39,138 bases of DNA from contig JAFMJP010000006.1 in NCBI GenBank assembly GCA_017853375.1, positions 1 to 39,138 of the forward strand, given 5' to 3'. Position numbers and translations under genes: made by a program. Source of the DNA: Actinomycetota bacterium (GTDB lineage: Bacteria > Actinomycetota > Acidimicrobiia > Acidimicrobiales > Ilumatobacteraceae). The notes under the pieces are model-generated. The model had not been told where the DNA came from. It made no database searches and worked only from the letters and a program-made list of their open reading frames with translations. How positions within the stretch are numbered: position 1 is the first letter of the stretch; each line of letters starts with the position of its first letter. This document shows positions 32,998 through 39,138 of the stretch, piece by piece.

Positions 32998-33966
32998 ATG
33001 ACTCTGAACAATGTGTGGGTATTCGCCCAAGGCAACAACGGAACCATCAGCAGCTTTACCGCAGAATTGCTCACCAAGGCACGCAGCCTCAGCGACAACG
33101 TGTCGGCATTCGTTGCAGGTGACGGCGCGGCGCTCGCCGACGCCCTCGGCAAGTACGGCGCGAAGAAGGTGTACTCCACGGGCGACCTCGGTGGTCGACT
33201 CGTCGGTGTTGCCGCCGCCAATGCAATGAAGTCGCAGATCGATGGTGGAGACAAGCCCGACTTGATCCTCTTCCCGCAGAACTACGACGGACGCGACGCG
33301 ATTGCGCGTTTGTCGGTCAAGCTCGGCGTCACCGTGCTCACCAACAACATCGATATCGCCGTCAACGGCGGCGAGGTGGTGGCAACGACTCCAATCTTCG
33401 GAGGCAACGTCCTGTTCGCCGCTGCCTTCACCGGTTCTGGTCCGCACTTGGCATCGTTCCGACCCAAGAGTTTTGCTGCCGAAGAGAGCGGCGGTGCCGC
33501 TGCTCAGGTGGTGGCAGTGTCGGTGCCCGACGGTGGAGCAACTGCAGCAGCCAAGGTCACCGCGGTGCATGTGGAAGAAACCAGTGGTCCCAAGCTCGAC
33601 GAAGCAAACATCGTGGTGTCCGGCGGACGCGGTTTGGGCGAGTCACAAAACTTCGGGATGGTGGAGGAGTTGGCCAAGTTGCTGCACGGTGCGCCGGGCG
33701 CGTCGCGCGCAATCGTGGACGCTGGCTGGGTGCCGTACTCCTACCAGGTTGGCCAGACCGGCAAAGTGGTGAAGCCGAGCGTGTACATCGCGGCAGGAAT
33801 CTCCGGTGCCACCCAACACATGGTGGGCATGAAGGGCTCCAAGAACATCATTGCGATCAACAAGGACAAAGAGGCGCCCATTTTTGCGGTTGCCGATTTG
33901 GGCATCGTTGGCGACGTGCACAAGGTGTTGCCGAAGTTGATCGAAGCCCTCAAAGCGCGCGGCTAG
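32998..33966 (+). CDS. etfA: Electron transfer flavoprotein alpha subunit
   Basis: A 322-residue ETF alpha subunit. The C-terminal FAD domain has the diagnostic [42 protein letters not shown] pattern (about residues 204-275) and ends [19 protein letters not shown]. The N-terminal domain is typical. A GGGAGA lies 9-14 nt before the ATG. It forms the operon etfBA. An acyl-CoA dehydrogenase 4 kb downstream is a potential electron donor. Confidence 0.95.
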   Translation: MTLNNVWVFAQGNNGTISSFTAELLTKARSLSDNVSAFVAGDGAALADALGKYGAKKVYSTGDLGGRLVGVAAANAMKSQIDGGDKPDLILFPQNYDGRDAIARLSVKLGVTVLTNNIDIAVNGGEVVATTPIFGGNVLFAAAFTGSGPHLASFRPKSFAAEESGGAAAQVVAVSVPDGGATAAAKVTAVHVEETSGPKLDEANIVVSGGRGLGESQNFGMVEELAKLLHGAPGASRAIVDAGWVPYSYQVGQTGKVVKPSVYIAAGISGATQHMVGMKGSKNIIAINKDKEAPIFAVADLGIVGDVHKVLPKLIEALKARG

Positions 33967-34002
33967 CCAAGCAACCCTGCGTTACGCCGGAGGGTATTCG
34001 AG

Positions 34003-34710
34003 CTACACCAAAGGCCAGGGGTAACGCCGGCCGCTGTCGTCGACGGGGAACTGTTGGTGGTTCAACAACCACGTCGCACGGTGGGTCAGTGCCTCCACTT
34101 CCTCGCTATCGAGGAGCGACGCAACATCGTTCGGAACCGCGTCTGCAACTCGTCGTACCGCCTCCAAGAGAGGCTCAGGGATCGCCTCACCACCGAATTC
34201 CCAGATCACGGTTCGCAACTTGAAGTCGGCAGCAAAGCACAGACCGTGATCGATGCCCCACACGTGATGGTGGGCGTCGATCAGGATGTGTCCCGATTTG
34301 CGGTCGGTGTTGTTGGAAACGATGTCGAAGACGGCGACCTTGCGAAACTGATCGTGCAACTCGGGTCGTGATTCGAACAAGGTGAAGTAGTGCTGCTCGA
34401 AGTCTGCGTCGATCAACAACTGCACAGAACCTTCGCCCAGCGGGCCGTCACGCAGCACCGTGATCGGGACGAAGTCGAAGCCCATTGCAACGGCCAAGCG
34501 GTATGCAGCAACTTCGCGGCGATGGAGCCCCGGCGCAAAATCCCACAAGGGACGCTCGCCACGCAGCGGTTTGTAGATCGCCCGACAGGACCGTTGGCCT
34601 TCGGATACCCGTACCAAGAAGGTGGCGTTGCTGCTGTACGGCATTCGCATTTCCACCTCGATGTCACCCTCGGTGAGCAGTTGCAACGTCGTCAATTCAT
34701 CTTCGGGCAT
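34003..34710 (-). CDS. SCO1664-family protein (PI3/4-kinase-like)
   Basis: A 235-residue protein of the actinobacterial SCO1664 family, distantly like PI3/PI4 kinase catalytic domains. Features seen are SNATFLVRV and CRAIYKPLRGERPLWDF (phosphate- and lysine-bearing strands), VFDIVSNNTDRKSGHILID (catalytic loop-like) and VWGIDHGLCF (metal-binding Asp-like). Function is unknown. It is the last of three genes that occur together in many actinobacteria and overlaps the DUF3090 gene by 19 bp. Confidence 0.85.
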   Translation of the reverse strand: MPEDELTTLQLLTEGDIEVEMRMPYSSNATFLVRVSEGQRSCRAIYKPLRGERPLWDFAPGLHRREVAAYRLAVAMGFDFVPITVLRDGPLGEGSVQLLIDADFEQHYFTLFESRPELHDQFRKVAVFDIVSNNTDRKSGHILIDAHHHVWGIDHGLCFAADFKLRTVIWEFGGEAIPEPLLEAVRRVADAVPNDVASLLDSEEVEALTHRATWLLNHQQFPVDDSGRRYPWPLV

Positions 34711-35180
34711 GCGTGTCCGTCACGATTGATGGGCAGACCGCAGAATGCACACGGCGGACGCCCGGCGCGCACGAGGCGGTCCGCGTGCTCGCAAAATGCA
34801 ACTGCCTGGGCGCGCGAGATGCGAACTCGAACGCGGCTGGCATCGAACTCGGGATCATCGTCGGGGGATATCTCCTCGAATTGCAGGATCAGATGGTCGT
34901 CGCGACGGTCGTAGGCAAGCCCGACACTGCCGAGGGCAAATGCTGCCCCGTCAGGTTCGACGAACGACGAGGCGCGAATGGATCCTGGCGACACTGCCGG
35001 AGCGTCCTCCAACGTCTTGCGCAGGAACACTGCCAGGGCAGAAATCTGTTCCTTCTCGCATTTGATGGAGAGCATGTCGCTTGCGTCACCAAATTGCAAG
35101 AAGAACGTGCGCGCACCGGGCAAGCCCACCACTCCGGCGGTGAAGGCTTCGGCGGATTCGTAGTCGCGGTAGAGGCTCAT
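34692..35180 (-). CDS. DUF3090 family protein
   Basis: A 162-residue protein of unknown function. It begins MSLYRDYESAEAFTAG and ends with a cysteine-rich, probably zinc-binding motif CAFCGLPINRDGHACP (two CxxC/HxC-type pairs). It is the middle member of the trio. The frame is open to 35228, but ATG 35180 avoids overlap with the phosphomutase-like gene and gives the family length. The final residues overlap the SCO1664-family gene. Confidence 0.85.
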   Translation of the reverse strand: MSLYRDYESAEAFTAGVVGLPGARTFFLQFGDASDMLSIKCEKEQISALAVFLRKTLEDAPAVSPGSIRASSFVEPDGAAFALGSVGLAYDRRDDHLILQFEEISPDDDPEFDASRVRVRISRAQAVAFCEHADRLVRAGRPPCAFCGLPINRDGHACPKMN

Positions 35181-35196
35181 GACGGGCGGACTCGGT

Positions 35197-35829
35197 TCAC
35201 GATGGGCGTAGTTCGCGCAGCGAACCACCGGTGGAGTTGACGGTCAGCACGATCGGAGCCGTGTCGGAATAGAGAATCGCCGTCACCGAGCAAGTGGAGA
35301 TGACGATGCGTTGAAACAGGTCCAGTGGTGTCCCCATCGCGTGGGCGACTGCAGCTTTGATCGGGTCGGCATGCGAGACACACACCACGGTCTTGCCGGC
35401 ATGGCGACGACGAATCACGTCGAGTGCCCCAACCATTCGGGTTTGCATCTCCACGAAGCTCTCACCTTCGGGGAAGCGGAAAGAGCTGGGCGTTCGTTGC
35501 ACCGCAGTCCACTCCGGTTTCTTGTACAAGCGGCGTAGTGACTGTCCGGTCCACGACCCGAAGTCGCACTCGAGGAGCCCGCGTTCGATTCGCACCGGAA
35601 CGCGAAGTGCGCGACCAATCGGGGCCGCAGTCTCGCGGGCTCGCTCCAGCGGAGACGAATAGATTGCGTGAACTTTTCCGAGTTCGGCAATCCGCTCGGC
35701 TGCGTGGGCGGCTTGTTTCTTGCCGCTCTCGGCAAGGTGCAGACCTCGGGCACGACCAGGCAGCACCTTTCCGGTGGTGGGTGTGGTGCCGTGGCGGACC
35801 AAGAGAACGAGTGTCGGCTTGGCAGACAT
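35197..35829 (-). CDS. MSMEG_4193-family histidine phosphatase (phosphomutase-like)
   Basis: A 210-residue histidine phosphatase. The catalytic motif is LVRHGTTPTTG (R12-H13-G14), followed by YSSPLERARETA, the acid residue in LLECDFGSWTGQSL and the second histidine in CVSHADPIKAAVAHA. It is the first gene of the trio with DUF3090 and the SCO1664-family kinase-like protein. The substrate is unknown. TAGGTT lies 8 nt before the ATG. Confidence 0.87.
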   Translation of the reverse strand: MSAKPTLVLLVRHGTTPTTGKVLPGRARGLHLAESGKKQAAHAAERIAELGKVHAIYSSPLERARETAAPIGRALRVPVRIERGLLECDFGSWTGQSLRRLYKKPEWTAVQRTPSSFRFPEGESFVEMQTRMVGALDVIRRRHAGKTVVCVSHADPIKAAVAHAMGTPLDLFQRIVISTCSVTAILYSDTAPIVLTVNSTGGSLRELRPS

Positions 35830-35837
35830 GCGTGCTC

Positions 35838-35843
35838 AACCTA
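35838..35843 (-). promoter_or_regulatory. Probable -10 element of the phosphomutase-DUF3090-SCO1664 operon
   Basis: TAGGTT on the minus strand, 8 nt before ATG 35829, fits TANNNT. It is the only promoter seen for the three-gene operon. Confidence 0.5.
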
Positions 35844-35856
35844 TCCCCATATCTCG

Positions 35857-35862
35857 TAGCGT
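35857..35862 (+). promoter_or_regulatory. Probable -10 element of the uracil-DNA glycosylase gene (leaderless)
   Basis: TAGCGT is 8 nt before GTG 35871 and decides that start against the long open frame that continues upstream to 35424. Confidence 0.5.
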
Positions 35863-35870
35863 CACCGTTC

Positions 35871-36587
35871 GTGAATACGGGGAAACGAGCGACACGCGAC
35901 ACGCACGTACGACTCCGCAAGGAGATTGAAGCTTGCCGGGCTTGTCCACGGTTGGTGCGTTGGCGCGAAACGGTGGCCCGCGAGCGCAAGGCTGCGTACC
36001 GCAATGAAACATATTGGGGTAAACCCATCGCTGGTTTCGGCGACGATGCGGCTCGGGTCGTCGTGCTGGGGCTGGCGCCAGGTGCTCACGGTGCCAACAG
36101 GACGGGGCGTGTCTTCACCGGTGATCGCAGTGGCGACTGGTTGTTTCGGGCCATGCACAAAGCCGGACTGGCGAATACTGCGGCGTCGCGATCACGAAAG
36201 GACGGTCTGGAGTTGCGGGACGCCTGGGTGACCGTCGCAGTGCGATGTGCCCCGCCCGACAACAAGCCGCTTCCACTGGAGAAGAAGAAGTGCTCCGGCT
36301 TCCTCGACCGCGAACTGGCGATGTTGCCCAACATGCGAGTTGTGGTGTGTCTCGGGAGTTTTGCGTACGTGGCAGCGTGCGAATTCTTCGGCGTGTCACC
36401 TCGTCCAAAGTTCGCGCATGGTGCGGAGGTTCACGTGCCGGCCGGCACCACTGCGGATGATTCACGCGGCGCGGTGACGCTCGTTTGTTCGTATCACCCG
36501 AGCCAACAGAACACGTTTACCGGCCGGCTGACCGAACGAATGCTCGACGATGTGTTCGCGCGGGCAACGTCACTTGCAAAGGGCTGA
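35871..36587 (+). CDS. udgB: Family 5 (UdgB-type) uracil-DNA glycosylase
   Basis: A 238-residue base-excision repair enzyme that removes uracil and other deaminated bases. Motif 1 is GLAPGAHGANRTGRVF, which lacks the catalytic Asp/Asn of families 1 and 4, as is typical of family 5. Motif 2 is SYHPSQQNTFTGRLT. [4Fe-4S] cysteines are in CRACPRLVRW and in C-x14-C (VRCAPPDNKPLPLEKKKC). Start is GTG 35871, from the -10 element and the family N-terminus; the frame is open far upstream over the divergent gene. Confidence 0.92.
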   Translation: MNTGKRATRDTHVRLRKEIEACRACPRLVRWRETVARERKAAYRNETYWGKPIAGFGDDAARVVVLGLAPGAHGANRTGRVFTGDRSGDWLFRAMHKAGLANTAASRSRKDGLELRDAWVTVAVRCAPPDNKPLPLEKKKCSGFLDRELAMLPNMRVVVCLGSFAYVAACEFFGVSPRPKFAHGAEVHVPAGTTADDSRGAVTLVCSYHPSQQNTFTGRLTERMLDDVFARATSLAKG

Positions 36588-36589
36588 AG

Positions 36590-36608
36590 CGCACCGTGGT
36601 GGTGCGCC
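36590..36608. terminator. Hairpin between convergent genes
   Basis: GCGCACC (36590-36596) pairs perfectly with GGTGCGC (36602-36608) around a 5-nt loop. It lies 2 bp after the glycosylase stop and 8 bp before the stop of the opposite gene. There is no T tract, so bidirectional termination is only likely. Confidence 0.45.
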
Positions 36609-36616
36609 GCTGACGG

Positions 36617-37801
36617 CTAATGCGCAGCGGGCGCGGTGCCGTCAGCCTTCTTCTTCGGCGGTGGCACGCCGATCTTCACCGACGTTTCGGCGAAATCCGG
36701 CCACCGTCGGCGGCTCACGACGCTGAGCAGTCGCAATAGCTTCATCGCTTTTTCGTCCGTTTGTGCCGGGCGAGCGACGACGGAGCCGTCCTTGATCATG
36801 CGATTCATCACCTCTTCGCCAAGTTCGGTACGCACGACACACAGAGTCCAATCGTTGTCTTCGCCGATACCACCGGTGGAAATGTCGGCGTGCTCGGCAG
36901 CAAAGTCGGGGCACATCTTGCAGCCCTCTCGGGTCCACTGGTGACATTCCTTGAGATCGATCTCATGGAACGAGCCATCGCGCATCCATATCTGGAACGC
37001 ACCCTTGATGTTCATCTTCACCATGTCCTCTTTGCGCAAGCCGTACTTTGCGAGAAAGAGTTCCTCAAAAATGGCATCGTCGAACGTCTTGGAACAGAGC
37101 AGACCGATGTTGAACAAAAATGGCTTGCCGATCTTTCCTGCCTTTCGCTTCCACATGATGGGTAGCACCGAGGACTGGCAGCTCATCCCCACCAACGCGA
37201 TGCGCTGCAAACCGGCTTCAGCCGCATCCTTGATGGCGAGCGTGTTCGCAGAATAGGTGTATCGGCTGCCGGATGAAGCGAGTACTTCTTCGCGAGTGCG
37301 GGCAAGACCAGGCTTGGCCTTCCAGTTGGAGCCGTCACCATCGAGAAAGCTCGTGAGTGCAGCGTCGATGTAGTCGTGCTTCAACAGCCAGATGAGCATT
37401 GCGCCGACGAACCCGCCGTCTTGACCCTTCTTGTGGGTCTCGTCGTCCGCCGCGCGAACCAGGAGAAGTTGTCGGTACTGGCCGTACATCTCATCGTCCT
37501 TGCGCATGCGACCGTGGAGATGCTCATCGGCCTCCTGTTCCCAATTACGGAAACGTGGGCACGCACGGGTGCACGTCGTGCAACCTTTCTCTCCGTGGCC
37601 GCAATTGGTGGGTCCAAGCTCTTCTTCCAGGTGGAACGGCTTGTACTTGCCTTCCTCGTGTTCGTAACCGATCACATCGTGCGGGCAGGAGATCACGCAC
37701 CCGGCACAACCCGTGCACAGTCCGGTGTTGATGACCTCTTCGTAGAGCTCTTTCCATTGTGCAGTCCAGCGGGTGCTGGCTGGTGCTTCGGCTACGGACA
37801 C
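36617..37801 (-). CDS. FrhB/F420-hydrogenase beta-family Fe-S flavoprotein
   Basis: A 394-residue oxidoreductase. The N-terminal two-cluster ferredoxin part has CTGCAGCVISCP (about residues 29-40) and CGHGEKGCTTCTRACP (about 67-82). The FrhB domain has KKGQDGGFVGAMLIWLL, SRYTYSANT, VGMSCQSSVLP, and the cysteine motif GCKMCPDFAAEHADISTGGIG. The family oxidises or reduces F420 or related donors by FAD and Fe-S clusters; the substrate here is unknown. GTG 37801 is chosen because TAGAGT lies 7 nt upstream and because the longer frame would overlap the divergent gene. Confidence 0.85.
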   Translation of the reverse strand: MSVAEAPASTRWTAQWKELYEEVINTGLCTGCAGCVISCPHDVIGYEHEEGKYKPFHLEEELGPTNCGHGEKGCTTCTRACPRFRNWEQEADEHLHGRMRKDDEMYGQYRQLLLVRAADDETHKKGQDGGFVGAMLIWLLKHDYIDAALTSFLDGDGSNWKAKPGLARTREEVLASSGSRYTYSANTLAIKDAAEAGLQRIALVGMSCQSSVLPIMWKRKAGKIGKPFLFNIGLLCSKTFDDAIFEELFLAKYGLRKEDMVKMNIKGAFQIWMRDGSFHEIDLKECHQWTREGCKMCPDFAAEHADISTGGIGEDNDWTLCVVRTELGEEVMNRMIKDGSVVARPAQTDEKAMKLLRLLSVVSRRRWPDFAETSVKIGVPPPKKKADGTAPAAH

Positions 37802-37808
37802 GACGACA

Positions 37809-37814
37809 ACTCTA
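37809..37814 (-). promoter_or_regulatory. Probable -10 element of the FrhB-like gene (leaderless)
   Basis: TAGAGT on the minus strand, 7 nt before GTG 37801, fits TANNNT. Confidence 0.5.
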
Positions 37815-37878
37815 CGATGTCCGCTCGTGACTGGCGCTCGAATCGTCGTTTGGCGAGTGGTTCCGACAGAATAAGCCC

Positions 37879-39132
37879 ATGACATCCAGCATCATCACGT
37901 ATCCCCCTGAGGTCGAGGCGTTCCGCAGCGAAGTCCGTTCATGGCTGGAGGCCAATCTTCCACAGGGATGGTTCGACGAGGGCTTTGAGCTGTCGTCGGC
38001 GGCACGCAAGAAGTTCAACGACGAGTGGCCCGACAAGTTGCACAAGGGTGGCTGGATTTGCGCAACCTGGCCCAAGGAATACGGCGGCAAGGGACTCACC
38101 ACCCTGCAGGGTGTGGTGCTGAACGAAGAGTTTGCGCGTGCTCGCGCACCGATGCGCGCCGACTTCTTCGGTGACACGTTGGTGGGCCCCACGTTGTTGC
38201 AATGGGGGACTGAAGAACAAAAGAAGGAGTTCTTGCCGCAGATCCTTGCCGGGAAGATGCGCTGGTGCCAGGGATTCAGCGAGCCAAACAGCGGAAGCGA
38301 CCTTGCCAGCCTGAAGACCACTGCCGTGTTGGACGGCGACGAATGGGTGATCAACGGCCAGAAGGTATGGACGACCGGCGGTCACTACGCCGATTACTGC
38401 TTCTTGCTCACGCGAACCGATCCAACCGCGCCGAAGCACAAGGGCATCTCGTATCTCTTGGTACCGATGCGACAACCAGGCGTTGAGGTGCGCGGCATCA
38501 CGCAACCGGATGGCACCGCAGAGTTCTGTGAGGTGTTCTTCACCGATGCTCGATGCCCGAAGGACAACGTGGTGGGCGGAGTGAACAACGGTTGGAAGGT
38601 GGCCAACTCGACGCTCGCGTTCGAACGCGGCATGAGCGCCACCACGGGCTATCGCCGCTTCGAGGAGGAATATCGGTTGATGGTCGAGGCAGCAACCAAG
38701 AACGGCGCAATCTGCAATCATCTCGTCCGTCAACGCTTGATGCAGTACTACAGCAAGATCCAAATTCTCAAGTACAACGGTCTGCGTTCTCTCGGCGCGA
38801 ATCTGGCCGACAAGAAGGATTTCGGAGTCATGGCGCTGGGAGCAGCGAACAAGATGTTCTGGAGCGAGATGCACAAGAACGCAATGGAGCTTGCGCTCGA
38901 CATCTACGGCACGCACGCAATGTTGATCAACACCGGTCCTGAGTCCGGCACATGGCCGGGAGCACTCCGCGAAAAGCGTCGTGAGGGTTATCCCGTCAGC
39001 GCGATGATGTCGTCGTTCTTTTTCTCGAGGTCGGAAACCATCTGGGGTGGTACGAGCCAGATTCAACGCAACATCGTCGGCGAGCGGGTACTCGGCTTGC
39101 CAAAAGAACCGCGTCCAGCGGGAGGCGAGTGA
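37879..39132 (+). CDS. Acyl-CoA dehydrogenase family protein
   Basis: A 417-residue flavoenzyme that would oxidise an acyl-CoA to an enoyl-CoA. The order is N-terminal helical domain (1-120, WPKEYGGKGLT), beta domain with the FAD motif WCQGFSEPNSGSDLASL and INGQKVWTTGGHYADYC, and C-terminal helical domain with SSFFFSRSETIWGGTSQIQRNIVGERVLGLP. The catalytic Glu of short-chain dehydrogenases is not clear to me here, as in several long-chain or steroid/FadE-type members. EtfBA upstream is a plausible acceptor. Confidence 0.92.
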   Translation: MTSSIITYPPEVEAFRSEVRSWLEANLPQGWFDEGFELSSAARKKFNDEWPDKLHKGGWICATWPKEYGGKGLTTLQGVVLNEEFARARAPMRADFFGDTLVGPTLLQWGTEEQKKEFLPQILAGKMRWCQGFSEPNSGSDLASLKTTAVLDGDEWVINGQKVWTTGGHYADYCFLLTRTDPTAPKHKGISYLLVPMRQPGVEVRGITQPDGTAEFCEVFFTDARCPKDNVVGGVNNGWKVANSTLAFERGMSATTGYRRFEEEYRLMVEAATKNGAICNHLVRQRLMQYYSKIQILKYNGLRSLGANLADKKDFGVMALGAANKMFWSEMHKNAMELALDIYGTHAMLINTGPESGTWPGALREKRREGYPVSAMMSSFFFSRSETIWGGTSQIQRNIVGERVLGLPKEPRPAGGE

Positions 39133-39135
39133 GCA

Positions 39136-39138
39136 ATG
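39136..39138 (+). CDS. Start codon of the next gene (truncated by the window end)
   Basis: ATG at the last three bases, 3 nt after the acyl-CoA dehydrogenase stop, with GGAGG at 39121-39125 (10-nt spacing). This suggests an operon continuing downstream. Nothing of the product is visible. Confidence 0.4.

Noticed and set aside
33979-34027. Inverted repeat GCGTTAC / GTAACGC after etfA
   Set aside because: A 7-bp stem with a 35-nt loop, partly inside the next gene, could easily be chance.
35424-35870. Long upstream extension of the uracil-DNA glycosylase frame
   Set aside because: It runs over the divergent phosphomutase-like gene. The family N-terminus and a -10 element point to GTG 35871.
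37939-39066. Long open frame (375 codons) antisense to the acyl-CoA dehydrogenase
   Set aside because: It mirrors the codon pattern of a clear gene on the opposite strand, has no recognisable motif, and high G+C DNA often leaves such frames open.

Overview
The window is high-G+C bacterial DNA, densely packed, with many 4-bp ATGA stop/start overlaps and few gaps above 150 bp. The gene content points to an actinobacterium, most likely Acidimicrobiia (Ilumatobacter-like). The evidence is a WhiB1-type regulator beside a PdtaS-type kinase, a DUF3107 protein, an ArsA/Get3 ATPase pair, the actinobacterial SCO1664 / DUF3090 / MSMEG_4193 trio, a DtxR-family regulator and Lhr. The lineage is an inference; no rRNA or tRNA gene was seen.

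Layout. 1-5.3 kb: the tail of a probable ABC substrate-binding protein, a methyltransferase, a class-III aminotransferase, then a nitrogen block in which glutamate dehydrogenase (minus) diverges from amt-glnK (plus). 5.3-11.2 kb: a hypothetical protein, a cold-shock protein, a coupled pair of exported proteins, a HelD/HelR-type helicase with an SOS-box-like palindrome in its promoter, and a DtxR-type regulator coupled to a lipoprotein. 11.2-16.7 kb: a full-length Lhr helicase, a TetR regulator and a small membrane protein. 16.7-22.9 kb: an uninterrupted System I cytochrome c maturation operon, ccmABCDEFG plus a CcmH-TPR fusion. This is notable because actinobacteria usually use System II. 22.9-26.3 kb: a SixA-like phosphatase, a sulfite-oxidase-fold molybdoenzyme, a SufR-like Fe-S regulator diverging from an Mrp-type Fe-S carrier, and DUF3107. 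26.3-31.1 kb: two coupled ArsA/Get3-like ATPases (the first apparently starting at CTG), a PdtaS-like kinase, a convergent WhiB1-like protein and a glycerophosphodiesterase. 31.1-34 kb: a DAG-kinase-family lipid kinase and etfBA. 34-36.6 kb: the uncharacterised actinobacterial trio as one operon, diverging from a family-5 uracil-DNA glycosylase. 36.6-39.1 kb: an F420-hydrogenase-beta-like Fe-S flavoprotein diverging from an acyl-CoA dehydrogenase.

How the genes fit together. The Ccm operon attaches haem to exported cytochromes c, and CcmG/CcmH supply the thiol redox chemistry. EtfBA can take electrons from acyl-CoA dehydrogenases such as the last gene. Redox and iron sensing recur: SufR-like with Mrp, a WhiB Fe-S protein, and DtxR. 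Ten genes carry TANNNT only 6-9 nt before the start codon, which suggests widespread leaderless transcription and helped fix several starts, including GTG and TTG ones. Short tandem repeats (36, 24 and 23 bp) sit in three intergenic gaps, two of them at convergent gene ends. Nothing resembling a phage, insertion sequence, CRISPR array or defence island was found.
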